Assembly (NCBI RefSeq): GCF_020184175.1 | Contig: NC_065532.1 | Location: 41,126,287-41,190,286 of the forward strand | Reading direction: 5' to 3' | Length of the DNA: 64,000 bases | Source of the DNA: Aphis gossypii | Lineage: Eukaryota > Arthropoda > Insecta > Hemiptera > Aphididae | Shown here: one piece after another, positions 48,501 to 63,012 of the stretch | How the letters are laid out: the number at the start of each line of letters is the position of its first letter | Numbering within the stretch: the stretch's first letter is position 1 | The notes under the pieces: model-generated | Databases searched by the model: none | What the model was told of the DNA's origin: nothing | The model's input: only the letters and a program-made list of their open reading frames with translations | Program-made: the position numbers and the translations under genes

Positions 48501-51500
48501 TTTATTTACAGTTATTAAATTATTGATATTTTTACAAACTACAATTTATTTATTTGTATACGGTATTTTTGGGTGGCATTTAGAGTTACAAAGTAGGTAC
48601 CTTTTTTAACATAATATGCACTGTTTTGTGGTGCACTTTTGTTGACATGTGCATTTGAAAAATCTTTGACCATTATACCTAGTGATTGAGATTCGGATGC
48701 CTTTCGAAGACAAATATTTCCATCTGGGACGTCACTAAGCGTACCTAATAAACTTTTCTGTACATAAACTAAATTGTGAGTTGTGACCTTAAGTAAAAAA
48801 ACTAGTAAAACCGTGTAATTTATATGATAATGAGCATATTTAAGAATTTTATAGAATAACTAGTTATTTAATAAAATAACATATTACATACATCACCACT
48901 AACATAAATAATAAATATATTTTAGTAACACCCGTCATCTTATTTAAAAATGTTAGATACAATACTGTTATAATATGTGTGAATGTATATAAATTGTCAT
49001 CTAAATTTTAATCTTAACTAAATAATTACCTGTAGTGTGTATAAATATAAAATATTTTCTCAGTACTCACTATAAATATCTCACTACCACAAAATTTTAG
49101 CTGTACCATATTATTGCCTCACTATTACCCTTTCGTGCTAATACTTATTTAAGATTCAGGGCTGGCCGGGCTTGGAATAGATTTTGCATATCAGTTAAAA
49201 TCAGTAATTATTATGAAATCATTAAGATGCATAACCAGTTTTTGTTACTGCAGTATGAACAGAAATTTATAAAAAAAACTCAACGACTGCCGCGCTAGTT
49301 TATATGTGTATTATATATTATATAATATGTTTTGTATAATATGATATATTGACGATTTGATTGACTTCTCTAAACTGCAGAAAATGTTAAATAGTAAAAA
49401 TCATAATACGATTTGTAGTTTCATGTTGTATATCGCACGTGTCAGGAATTTTATTAAAATGTATGCATATAAATAAATAAAAAGCTTCTCCTATGCCTTT
49501 AAAAATAAAATATTAATAATAATTCTTTGTTTTGTTATTTTTTATACAAGAAACTGATGATTTGTTATTTTTAAAACAATAAATGAGTAGGTTACATCAA
49601 GTACATATAATTTACAGCACATGATTAATTCGTAGAGAAAATTGTTCGTTAACAACACCTCAGAATATTTTTTATTTATTTATTTTTTATTATTAATTAA
49701 TTCAATAAACAAAATAATCTCTCAGTGTCTTATAACATTCATATAATATGGTAATGATAAGCCAAAATTTGAAACATGCTTCAGAAAAATTACTGGAACT
49801 ACATTCATTATGTAATGTCCTAAACTTTTCAGTTTGTAACTCACCACACTATAGTATCACTACAAACAAATGAAATCTGTGTTCTCATGATAACCTTTTT
49901 AATATCCCGTAAGTCATTTATAATCACTCTAAATAGAGAAAATAATGAATCATATCCAAGTGTAGACTTAAAAAAATAAAAGATGAGAACATTAAAATTT
50001 AGATTGTTGCAGTTCATTTTTTTTACGTGTAAATATTATTATTACTATTAATATTATAGCTTAATATTTGTTGATAAACTACCCGTAATTTTAATAATAT
50101 TAAGTTGATTGGAAGTTAGTTAATTGCAGTTTTTTAACTCAAAAACTAAAATTAATAGAAAAAATTAAAAAGTATATATATAAATAAGACAAATAAGATC
50201 CATATATTATATTGAAAATTCCAATACAAATATTCAGTAAAAATTAAATCTCTACATAATTTTATTTTTGAATTAAAATAAGTTAACAAAATCTGAAATT
50301 TTGTGTGAAAATTGTTGCTTTTCTTTAAATTTTTTGATTCCGTGAAGTGTATTTTTATACGTCTATATCAATGCACATTGATAAAATGCTCCGTTATTCA
50401 ACTTAAAAGGGGTTTTTGATAAAAAAAATTGGATCAAGTTTGTATTCTAGAGAGGTCAAAATTAAGAATTCTTAATACTATTCTTATAATCAGCAGAACA
50501 AAAACATTAAAGAAAAATTGGAATTTTACTCAAACCCAATTTTCCATAAAATCGATATTGTTTTTTGGTAGGTATAACACAATTTATCATTGGTACGTTC
50601 TGTTTTAGAGCTTGATTTGTGGGTTTAGAACTTTTGAGAATTTGGTGTAATTAAAAAAATTGATAAAGTTTAAAGAATTTTTATAAGAATGATGGCTGTT
50701 AAATTAAATATATTTAGTTTACCCATTTGTGATATTAGGTTAAAATAAATTAAATTTTCTCTTCTACGTACAATGCGTAATTATATCGATTCTTTATTTT
50801 TATAAAATTAATTACTAAATAGACCTATTAATTGCCATGGGATTTTAAGTGATATCGATTTTAAGGTTTCCTCTATCACGCTATACACCAAGTTCATCTA
50901 TTTTCTATCACATTTAGCAAAATCGTAATTTTGTTTTAAATAGCCCTACCAATAGAATATTTTAATAATCAACATTTATTTAATTTATTTTTGATAATAA
51001 CTTAAAGTTTAATAATTTTTTAATTCTATTTGTGTATAATATTCTATAGTAATATGTACCGTACTTTCAGCTTACGCGGGCATTACCTTAAATAATATAA
51101 ATAATGAATAAAGAACTAACCGTGCATTTCCAGTTTAAAATAAGTTATTTATAATTTAATAAGAAATATTTACTTTAATATTTTGGTTTTAATTTTTAGA
51201 TATTAATAATAAGATCTGATAATAATATTTTTAATTAAAAATTAATTTAAAAACGTTCAATTTTAAAGTAAATGCATAGCGATGAAATTGATCGTTTATT
51301 AATATTTAAAATTCATATAAAATACCTAATTTTAGAAAAGATAATAATATAAAATATTTGGAAATATAACCTTTTTCAAATACTGTTTGACATTTTTTTT
51401 TTAAAGTCATTATGTTAAGAAAGTTCTTCATTTATGCATCTTGTATTTCCTTTTGGGAATCCGAGTAATTTAAAAAGGGATACTAAACTTATCGAAGAAG

Positions 51501-53189
51501 AAATTGTTCTATTCACTTATTGAGGTCGAAAATTATAGGAAACAATAATAGTAGTAATAGTAAGTCCTCTTAACTCGATTCCTGCGAGTGGATAAGAAAT
51601 ATGTTTCATATATGTACTTGTTAATAAATATAATTTTTTTTAAAGATTTTCTTCGTAATTTAAACAATACATACTCATTTTATTTTATTTCTATACTTGA
51701 GACAAATTGAAATCTGCTTTTTTTCTTATAAGTGTCTCATTATTATACTATTGTAAAGATTAATGTATAAACTTAACATAATAATGTATAATAATATTAT
51801 ATTATTGTATTATAAATATTATTAAAGTAATAATAACTAATAAATCTTCAAAGTATTAATATTTTTAGTAATAAATATTGGCATATTGATAACTATAAAT
51901 GAAAGAATTTTAATCTTTTTTTTGTAATTGAAAATAAATGTATTAATAAATAGCATCCATAGGTCCCTAATACATGTAACTATAGTAATATAGGTAGTAA
52001 CTAATAGTATTGCGTTTTAAATTTTATAATTTAAGCCTCAAGATAACATGTTTATTTAAGCGTAAAAAAGAAATAACATACAATGTTCAGCGTCTATCGA
52101 GCTGCCAATTCTAGGGAATAAATTTTTCCAAATTAAATTTTAATTTTAATGAGTTTGATAAGGATTCGATAAATAAAAATACTTTTGCATTATTAACAAA
52201 TGACTGAATATTTATTGAGTTGTCAAATAAATCATTAACGATTCTTATTGTAAGTTTAGGTGTACCGCAATCCGCAAGGTTCTCATTTAGGTTCTCCGTA
52301 ATTAATTAATTAATTAATTATTTACCTGATATCTATATAGGTATATATTATATTCTTACATGTAGCGTCAGAATATTACTTAACATTACAATGAATAACA
52401 TGGAGCGTTAACGGAAACCTTATGATACACCTATAATAAATCGAAGTGTGAAAAATTGAATAAGAGTTTTAAAAATAATTTGTTGTATATTTATTTGGGA
52501 GGGGGGAGGGGAGTTGCTAGAAATCATTTTTTTTCTTAACTCCATAAAAATGATTAAATGCAGATTTTTAGTGAAATCTACAATTTTATAATTTTATATT
52601 TTACAAAATGAGTTAAATAATCTTTTTCTTTTGGTCACATTATAACTAATATTAGTTATTGAATAATTTTACATACAGTTGCATACGTTACATGTAAATA
52701 ATTTCTGTTATTACTTATTATAATATTATACTGATTGAATACAATTTATAATGTAATTAATATCATAATTTATATTTACTTTGTAAATATCCACCCAGTC
52801 ACTATATTTAATATTATTAATTTATGTTGTTAATGTTTGGATTATTTGCTAATTAAACATAATATATTCTATTGTCATATCAAAATGAAAATCGACCATA
52901 GTAGGTATTGAAAAATGCATGGTTCTAAGAGTAAAAAGTATAACTTTATCATGTGGCACTATCAGTAATTTAAATTGTATAAGTGAGTTTCAATTCTGAG
53001 GCTTGGAACATTATTTATGTTTAATTAAAAACCAAAAGTATAGTTTATTAATTGTTTGTCGAATTCCAGAATATAATACGACGGAGCTGCCAATATCATT
53101 TTTAAATAATCCGTTTTGTTAGAAAATTCTAATAAAATCAAATTACAATTGTTAATCATATTATATAAATTCGAACCGGAACATTTCAT
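45561..53189. other. gene-free AT-rich region
   Basis: No supportable gene. A hAT-like terminus (cagtgccggatttacc at about 45727) has no visible partner. Other contents are a poly-C run near 46940, an inverted repeat with 13-bp perfect arms (taattctataaaa near 48230 and ttttatagaatta near 48252) and a TAAT repeat (52300-52323). Low-complexity AT sequence makes up the rest. Confidence 0.6.
52300..52323. repeat. (ATTA)n short tandem repeat
   Basis: Five to six attaatta units. Confidence 0.85.
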
Positions 53190-53520
53190 ATCATTTAATT
53201 GACCTGGCTTGGAATTCTCCTAGTGGACGATGCTGTTTTACAGAGATTTTGACGGGTAGAAAGGGCGGGACGACAACGAGTAGACGATTAAATAGGAAAT
53301 GGGGTGTTTTGGGGAAACATAAATCGCGCATTTGGTTTGTGACAAACGGCTGTTGTAAATGCAGCGATATATATAGGTACCCTCTCCGAAGACCATTTAC
53401 TAATGCTAATTGATAGCGTCGGATTACACCTGATCGATTGAAAGCCATTTTGACAGATAGGAAGTTGAAGATTTGTGGATCTATTATGCCGGTTGATCTG
53501 CACCACCCTAATATATTTGC
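53190..53520. other. GC-richer island of unknown nature
   Basis: About 330 bp of balanced composition within AT-rich DNA, with overlapping open frames on the minus strand (85 and 72 codons) that match no family I know. It could be a decayed mobile element, a conserved noncoding element or an exon of a gene with very large introns. Confidence 0.3.
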
Positions 53521-56500
53521 TTATGTATCTAATCGTATGTGATGTAACAATGTGAGTTGTTACAAGTTGTAGTCATTTAGATAGGATTCTTGTAACTATC
53601 ATGTACAGTCTTAAAACAATCGCCCAATATGTTGTGTGTATGAAACATTGTAGTAGGTTGCCAGTTCAGCAGATATACTATGTGTTTTATATTATTTGTC
53701 ATGATATCAAATAATTAACAATAATATTGGGACCTAATCTAACTGTATCAATTAATGCATATTTTTGTTTTAGTTAATACTAAGAAATAAGTAATAAGTC
53801 TTATTAAAATATGATATCAGTTAATTTTCAATATATTTCCATTTAGAGTTTATTAATTATTATCATTGGATCTACTTAATGATTACTTCTTATAAACTAA
53901 AACAAAATAAAATCCAAGTGATTTTGTTTGTTTACAATTTTCTGGTAATTTAAAAGATATCCTGTTAAAGTAAAATGTTGTTTAATTTGTAATCTATAAT
54001 TATGAAAAATTCTTAATAATAGTATTTGACTGTTATTAACTATAAAAACAGGAAAAAAGAACATTATTTATAATTAAATTCAGATTAGGAAAGGTTTTTT
54101 AATTTTATAAAATACTATTTCAAAATATTGCTATTTTGATCGTATTATGTTTTATAAGTACGTTTCAGAAATCTCTAAAGATGAAAAAGTTACATTTATG
54201 TTATTTTAGATAACTGATCTACTCTTTAAAGTATTTAGAAAAATAAAATATGTTATACGAATTACAGAAATATAGTTCTTCAACTGTGAAGTTTTTTGTA
54301 CAAGATTCAAATTATTTTCATTTTTATTCGTTTATTGATAAAAAGAAACCATATTAAATTGATTTTCTGATTGACTTTATGAACAAATGATTTATTTTAA
54401 TTAAGTATAATATTACCTGTATGAAATTATGTTCATTATATTGGATGATTTTTCATGAATGCTTATCTCTCGTCCATATGTTTTCCATTAATAATGAATA
54501 TTTCAAATACTGGTTTTGAGAATTTTTAAGTGTACCATATTTTTAAATACTTTGATTTTCTATATATTTAAATGTCTTTTGGTGATAAAAACTGCTTTCT
54601 TTTTATTGAAAACTTAATTTTTTTATAAATTGTTAAATAGATAGTTGATTTATTTGAAAATTTTGATGTACCTAAATTAAAATTTGAACGAGTAATTATT
54701 GAGTTATTAAAATGTATGGATTATAAGAATAGTAAAATTTTAATAGATTTATGTTTATAAAAAAAATAATTATAGTTTTCATATCTTCAAAACCAAACTT
54801 ATGATCCTAGGACACAATACATAAAATTAACTACAGTTAAAACTACTCTTTAGAAGAATCAACATTATCAATAAAGTCATTTGTTTAAAAATGTTTAAAA
54901 GAAAAAGTTGGTAGTTTAGTACCTGATTAAATAAAAGTTATTATCGTTTAAAGATACCTAATATAAACAGTCTAAGTAATTTAAAATTTGGTATTTCAGC
55001 AATACTTTCAAATTCTAAGAATCAAAATTAAAAAAATAGGGTTGAGCATGCTTGATGAACCATTGTGTATAAATATTTTAGGTTTATGGTCTTATAGTTT
55101 TAGTTATTTATTGCATTAGTGCGTTGATTTATTGTATTTTAAGTATTTCATACAACCCATATATTTATAAACTTTTCCATATCATAAATACTTAAGTTTC
55201 AAAATTTTTATTTTATACGATTATGTAACAGCTAGTACATATTATATTGACTTTAATTATTGTGTCATATATTTGCCTTGTAAGTTGTATTTAATACAAA
55301 TAGTTTAATAAAATTGTAACCATAATTTTATAGTAACGTATATAATATATTACATCGCGTATATTACAGTTATAACTTATAATAGAAAGAATTATTGTAA
55401 TGTATGTTTTTATTTCGATCAACTTTACAACTGAAATACTTCGCTGAAACTGCAATTTGAGTATTTCTTTGCTTTTTTGTCTTTTAAAAAAGTTTATATT
55501 CAAGATACATTTTTTGAACAATTTGTCCTCACAGAAAACAATACATCATTATATTATAGATTATTAAAAATTTTGATTTTAAGTAATATGTAATAGTATA
55601 ATGTTATATTTTAATTTATTAGAGTGTATATTGAATGTTCTTGTAGAAAGAGAGTTCATTTTGGATCGAGAGATGAGTGGTTAACAGCGGAAAACCTTTT
55701 TTACTATATATTAACTTTTTATTTATTTTTTGGTTCAAAAACTGATATACAGAACATTTAAAATGAATCATGGAAAAAGTTTGTGTAAAATATCTACGAG
55801 ACTATAGTTTACGTTTATATATTATATATTGTTTACTGGTCGAAACGAAAATTCACAAACCCACATTGCTAAAAATCCAGCGAATAGTAAATCATAAAAA
55901 ATCAGGAATGATATAAAAACTAGACTTTTTGTTCAAAATTCTTCTAGGAAATCAATATTTTTTAATCTTTTTCATTGATATGTTTGATTGAAATCGTCAA
56001 ATTTCCCAGACAATAAAACATACCTCAAGTAGGTAATTTGTTTTAATAGTTTATATTCTGAGTATAGCTGGTTTAAAACTATGATTTCTTTTGGCGCAGT
56101 TTGGTTTTATAAACTCTTAAGACTAAAAATGATAATGATACCTAATTAATTATTTAATATTATGTTATACTTTGAGACGAATAATATAAACTAATTTAAC
56201 ATAATTTAAAATACAACGCAATGGACCAGTATAAATATATATTTTATTCGACAATATTAAATGTCAAAATGAGTATAGATTTATTTACATAATTATATGT
56301 TGTTTTAGACAATCTAAAAATATTTTTACCAGTGCAGACTATTAATTCCTCTATAATTATTGTCTAATCAATGTTGATGTTATTTTAATATTCATTTATA
56401 AAATCTGATATCGATATAAACCGATTATAGAATCGAGTTGGTGTGTAATTAATGTGTAGTTTTAGAAATGTATGTATTTTTCTTTTTTGTGAAAAATATA

Positions 56501-56879
56501 TAAATTAATTTTAGTTTATACAAATTAAGTTATATTATAAAATATAAATAAAAATTGTTTTATTTGTAGTTTAAAATTTGAGAGGAAATATTTATTTTAA
56601 ATTATTAATATTAATAGCAGGTAAATACAACAAATATATTATTATGATGTATTTTATTTGCTAATAAAATCAAAAATGTGATTATTATAGTCGTTATTAG
56701 TAACATAAAGAACTGTAGAATTTCAATTTATTCACTGTTTTGTGATCTGAAATTAATTTCTCTTTTATTAATAATAATATCGTCATTGCCTTTTGCTACT
56801 GTCTTTGTTTGACTTGACGGAATCTGAAATTCCAAAGTATTATCATTTCACCACAAAGTTTTAATAAACCTTCAAAAGC

Positions 56880-57410
56880 GTCACTAGACTAAGAAAAGAC
56901 ACGGTGGGTATAAATGCGGCAGTTCTTTCGATGGCGGTAGATGAATAACTTTCTACATTATATATATATTATATAGTGTATTATAGGTCGGTGAAAAAAA
57001 TCGGCGATAAGAATCTTTTGATTTTAATTAATACTCACTGATCCCTTTTATTTATTTCTGATATATATAAATATAGAATAGAGAGCGTACCGCCGAGGGC
57101 ATGGAAAGGCAAAAAGTGGGTTACACGTAAAACTGGTGATAGGATCCACGATCCTTTGGAGATCCGGTGACCGGAACAAATCCTTTTGTCTGCAGTGTTC
57201 GTTCTATCAGGATAGACGCAAAGAACACACCTACTTGCCCATTCTATTTTCAATCCACTTGCATCAACAAGCTCGGACCCATCCAAATATTATTTATTAT
57301 GGTAATCCAAACCCGGAGCTATAATTTCAGGACGGCGGGAGCACCACTAATCGGGGATTACATATTTCCCAACGGTCAAACTATATGTGTAGCAAAGATG
57401 AACACTTAAG
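56880..57410. other. GC-richer island of unknown nature
   Basis: Composition is balanced and less repetitive than flanking DNA. Several overlapping open frames of 60-83 codons occur on both strands, none recognisable. It resembles the island at 53190-53520 in character, though I see no direct sequence similarity between them. Confidence 0.3.
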
Positions 57411-60400
57411 AGACATTTTACTTAAACATTGAAACAAAACTAACGCGAAGAGTATAAAAGGTTAGGTCCTTTAATCCTTTAATAATTTTCATCAATAGTT
57501 ATCTTGTTTAATGTCCATTGAAAACTGTCAAGTCGATTGTCAGAAAAGTATTAAAAAAATAATTTATAAAATATTATTTAATATTATGCTAAAATAATAT
57601 TATTTAATGGTCAATTGATACATTTTTGTACACACTTGAAAAAAATTATAATTAATAAACACTATAATGTTTTTAGGTAGTTGAATACAATGTAGACGAT
57701 AATTATAGGAATAATACGAAGTTGATATTATGTAAGTAAATTTTGAATTTTTTATGAAAAATAATAAATATCTATTACTTCTTTTTTTATATTTTATTAT
57801 TTTTTAGTAACAATATTGTTTCAGTCAAATAATAAAGCTGAATAGTGCTTAATAAATTTGTTGATGGCATACCAGTATTCTATACTCTGTGTTAAAAATT
57901 TAAAATTAGAATTTATAAGCCTCACTACTGGTGTAAAACTATTTTAAAGGATATCCTTGTAGAAATAGGCGTAGTCATTTGTATATTATGTAGGGTGTGG
58001 CTTAGTACCCTAATCTTCAAAATATTGGTCGACATCAATATTGTGAATTAATTTTTTTAGGATATTTTTGATTAAAAAACGAAGAGTTTAATCCCTCCCT
58101 TACCATTTTTTATCTAGTCACAGATAGAGTTCGTAAGATTACATTTTTTTAAAAATATTTAAATTAAGTTCATAATAAAATAATTTTTCAAATACACACA
58201 TTTTATTATGAGTTGGTAATTATATTTAAAACAGACGGATTTAAATCAGTATTGTCTTGACCAAGACACCATATTTTATGGGAAGTAGGAACGGCTGTTC
58301 TTTCATTATGATTTATATAAAAAAAATTATGTAGTACTTTTACAATACTCATAGGTACATTCAACATTTAAATAATTTTCAATCATTGTTGTGTAATTTA
58401 TAAATTATGCTAGTTTTCAAAAACATTGTAATCCGTTATTCTTATGTTTTGTATTAAATTGATTAAGAATGTGTTAAATAAAATCTGCCAGAAGTTGCGA
58501 CAATGATGTGGACTAAATATTGCAAACTATAGCGAAGGTTATGTTGTGACTTATTGTGACACATGTATGAGAAATATATTACCATCATACTTACATAACC
58601 TGTTTGAAGACTAATTTTTAATATGTTATACTTTTTAATAATTTTATTGTTATTTACTTTAAGATTATATTTTAGACTTATGATCGTAATTACGCCACCG
58701 TCGAAACTCATGGCTCGTGGTTTTTAAAAAATTGTGGACGATTTAATTTATTCTTAGTATTAATTCAATAACAACATTCGTGTAATGTGTAATTTAACAA
58801 CCTCAAAATCAACTGTGTTATTTCTTGCAAGAATTAAACCAACATTAATATTTGTCTGATTTTAAAGTATTAACTTTTAATATTTATTTGGTTTCAAAAT
58901 TTCCACAATACTGTTATTTTAATCATGTAAATTTTTAAAACGTATTTGATTGATTTAAAAATTCAAACTGAGTACAAAATCCGAGTGGGTTTTTTTAAAC
59001 AATTACCGCAACAATAGTGAACTTTTGTTAATATCAACTCCAGTATTTTGACCTGCAGCGTGTACACGCTTAATGAGAATATATAATATAAAGAATAAAT
59101 ATAGGTAGTATGTAGAATGGCACGGCGTGAAATGCGGTACCGCAAGTGTACAAGGACCAATAATTAATATATAAGCATAAAGCGTCGTTCGTGGACTATA
59201 TGTCTATATACAGTTAATGCATAACATTCTGACAGCTGCTTTTGGTGACGGCATAACAACGTTGCCAGCACTATTCATTCAACAATTTTACATTTTTATA
59301 AATAATTAGCATGCATTTTGTTTAAACCGACGTATGGCACCGAATCGCTAATTCGTTTTCCGTTTCGTATTTTTATTTGTATACCCGCTTCTTGTAATTT
59401 CGATGCAACGTTATTACATTTTCGGCACTACAAATATTTTATAGAAACTCCTCGAGCGATGTTTATTTGAATAAAGTATCTAGGTATAATACTATAGGTA
59501 CCTACGAAGATACTAACGTTATTGTTTGAAATGCACGAAGTTTGTTAATCGGGCCGGAAAAACGTACCAACATTGACGGTTATTATTGAAAGTATTTGAA
59601 ATCAAACATATTATCTATTATTGCTGCAGTCGTTTGCGAGTTTGTGACGATATCGTGACTGTTTGAAGATAAGACAAATTCAATACTATAATGTCGCGTT
59701 ATATTGAAAACCACACACATTGATTATCGCATCGATATTATAGACCATTACTGCGTTTATTAATACGAAATAATTTAATGCGCATTAGATTTTCAGTAAA
59801 TAATATTATGCATGGGTACTAGAATCAAGTATGATATGTCTGTTTTTTTTTAAGCTAAATAGTTTATTCTATGGTATAGAATTAGTAAAATTAACAAATT
59901 CCCGTCAAAAATATCAATGCACATTGAACTGTTTAAACAAGGATCCAGGAGTAGAAATTAATTATATGCGACGAACCACATTCTAAATTTAATTTACTTC
60001 TGTACTAAGTAAATGCGCTAATGATCAATTTTGATAAAAATGATTAATTGTGAGTTGATTCACTCGTATAATAAATATGATATTATGATAATTTTTATTG
60101 TAAACAATCTATATTTAGGATGTCTTATACCAATTCGTATAATATATTTTTAATACATATCTGATTATCTGAATAGGTCTATGAGTATAACTATTATGCT
60201 TTTTATATTTATTCTATTAATAATCAATGACAAATGATAATACATTATATAGTGGAATTCCAAATTTTATGTTATGCATACAGTTTCTAAAATTTTTTTT
60301 TAAAATTGAGTACTAGCAAATTATATTATTCAACTATTGTATTATTTTTACGTAAGTTCTAAAGATTAATAACAATAATCCACTAACTGCTAATATCGAC

Positions 60401-61199
60401 AGAATATTTCTAAATTATAGGCTAGTACCTAAATATATTAGCTAGTATAGTTACTACATAATATAATACCACTCTTGGAAAGTTTTTACGGTAATATACA
60501 ACGCAAGTGTTTCTGTATTTATTGCAGGTATGTCTTGTTAAATATAATCTATATACCCTTCCCTCGTTTTTGCTAATCGCATAATTTTTTTCCGCCAAAA
60601 AATAGTATGGTTTAATCATTTCTCAATGAAATTCTCTATTTGAACGTAGTACGTGTATTAACGCATAATTGTGACTTGTTTGTATTTTTCTTGTAGTATC
60701 GTACAAATATTGATGATACATCTATTTTATCAGAATAAAATATGTACAACACGTCATAGAAATATGATTGGAAACTATACTTGTATTTTATTTTTAAAAT
60801 ACTTAAGTATTTTCTCTAAAACGACATTGTTAAATTTTTTTTTATACTTTTTAAAATATGTATGGTAAAATCCATGATTAAAATAATATACTTATTATAA
60901 TATAATATTGTCGCGGTCGTGGTATACTTATACATTTGAGGGTCCAGAATGTGGTGCATTATGATATAAATGTAGAATTATTTCTTATGTATATGTTAAA
61001 AAACTAATAAAGAACTTTGTATTAAATATTTAAATCTTATTTAGAAAAACATACGTTTTATGATTTCTAACTACAAACTAATTATTAATTTTCGTGATTT
61101 TTTATGAATTTTGTCAAAATTTTAACTTTAAACGTTTATAAAAAAATATTATGTCTATAGATTTTCGATATACTATATAATATTTTAATATTTTAACTG

Positions 61200-61640
61200 A
61201 GAAATTACCAATTTATGAGGGGCTTTGTATTACATTTTTAAGAATTTTTACCCAGCAAATAAAAGAAGCCTTCAAATATATAAATAGCTCAAAAAAAGTC
61301 AAAATATTTTGAAAATTTAATGGTAAATAGAAAACAATATAAATATTTGGCGTAAATTTTAAGAATTTCTGCGGTTATTTGTTTTTAAATTAAAATAAAA
61401 AAAATCAATTTTTCAAAAATTGGATTTGTGTAAAAACTCTTTTTTTCCATAATTTTTTGTTTATTTTTCCTGATAATAAAAATATTAGGTCCAATTTAAT
61501 ATCCAAAACTATCCCCCAAAAATCGAAGTATTTTATCAACGTCTTATCTTGTACTCATTCATAAAAAAAAAAAAATAATAAATACATCATGGTACAATCA
61601 ATACATTCATTGCTCCGCTCAGAATCTAAAAACTGTATTT
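61200..61640. repeat. probable degenerate dispersed repeat
   Basis: The segment ends with attgctccgctcagaatct, a word I associate from memory with interspersed repeats in aphid genomes. No terminal repeats or target duplication could be placed, so boundaries are approximate. Confidence 0.3.
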
Positions 61641-62905
61641 TAATGATATTTTACACATTATCTTTGTGTAATCAAAGCTAGGTATAAACATTCACAAAAT
61701 ATATAAAATTAATTTTTTTTGTAATCGATTAATTTATTCTTAATATTACACGGGGTTTGCTAAAGTGTGGTATATATCATTTATGTTTATACTTTCAATA
61801 TTATCATAAATTACTTAGTACTTACAGAAGTTTATCTATTTATTATTTATGTATAACGGTGTCTGATATTTTTCACACTATATCGATTTGCTGATGAATA
61901 TTGAGTTTTTGGTGTGATTACTAAAAGCTTTTTTTTAATCCTATGATATTTGCGTATTTTATATTGTAGTTTGTTGAACAATTTAAGTATACATTTTATT
62001 TAGTCATTTTATGTGTAAAGTATATTATTTTCAAAATAAAATTTGAAATTTATGCGTATGCATTTTATTTTTATTAAAAATTATTTTGTACATAATACGT
62101 AACTTTAGTTATAAATTATAATGTTATTTAACTGGTGAATAAAATTCACCATGGACTAATTTGGTTAGTTATGTTTGGAAAATTATTTCTCGCAATTTCG
62201 TTTATAATATTTTATTTAAGTTTTTCAATTAGCGTTTTATTTTTATGTATAATTATTTGTTACCAAATTAAAATAACTTATAATAATGATCAGATTTTCA
62301 TGTACAGATATGCGAGTTATTAATTTATAAATATAACCAGTTAAACATCTTACATCTATTAAAATGATATTTAATGAAATGTTTTATTTTTAATTAATAT
62401 CATAACAACATGTTATATTGACATATTTTTTTAGCTACCAGTGATCACACGAGCTAGTCTAACTTAAATTGATTTTTATTACAGACTATTATTTTTTAAA
62501 TTAAATTTTATAAAAAAAGTTTTAAAATAATTTAGATAATTCACTAGATGTGGTTAATTATCTTAAGTTTTTGCATGTTTTAGTTGTTTGTATAGTAAAA
62601 AAAGCATAAAACACTGGTTTTGGTATTTGTGTATACTATATAAAGTCACCACCATCATAACTAACGGGTTACTGAGTAATAAGTGATTCGTAGCACAAGA
62701 AATATAATATTTATCTGAGTTAACATGCTTTTAGGTTTTTGACCAAGGAATAAAAGGGCATTCGAAAGAGTTAGTAGCAGCAAGATCGATGTTTTGACGA
62801 CAAGTACATAAAAAACATTATTATAGATATATGTATTATAATTGTTTATAATATATAAATATTTATATACATACATATAGAGTATTTTGTATTTTCCTAC
62901 CAAAG

Positions 62906-63012
62906 GGCTTCTTTCCACGAGAGAACCTGTCAAAAGCACAGTGCGTAGTGTAGCACAAAGGGAAAAAAACCGTTTGTGGCGATTTATTGTAGCACACAAG
63001 ATTCTTGTACAA
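62906..63012 (+). CDS. candidate isolated coding exon (unknown gene)
   Basis: A 107-bp GC-richer segment preceded by a pyrimidine-rich acceptor (ttttcctaccaaag) and followed by a donor GTGAGA. It stays open in one frame, encoding a basic stretch beginning LLSTREPVKSTVRS and ending VAHKILVQ. The opposite strand is also open, so strand is not certain. I do not recognise it; it may belong to a gene with large introns that extends past the window. Confidence 0.25.

Noticed and set aside
60422..60450. 12-bp palindrome between gctagtac and gctagtat
   Set aside because: Direct repeats are imperfect and the insert is too short to distinguish from chance.
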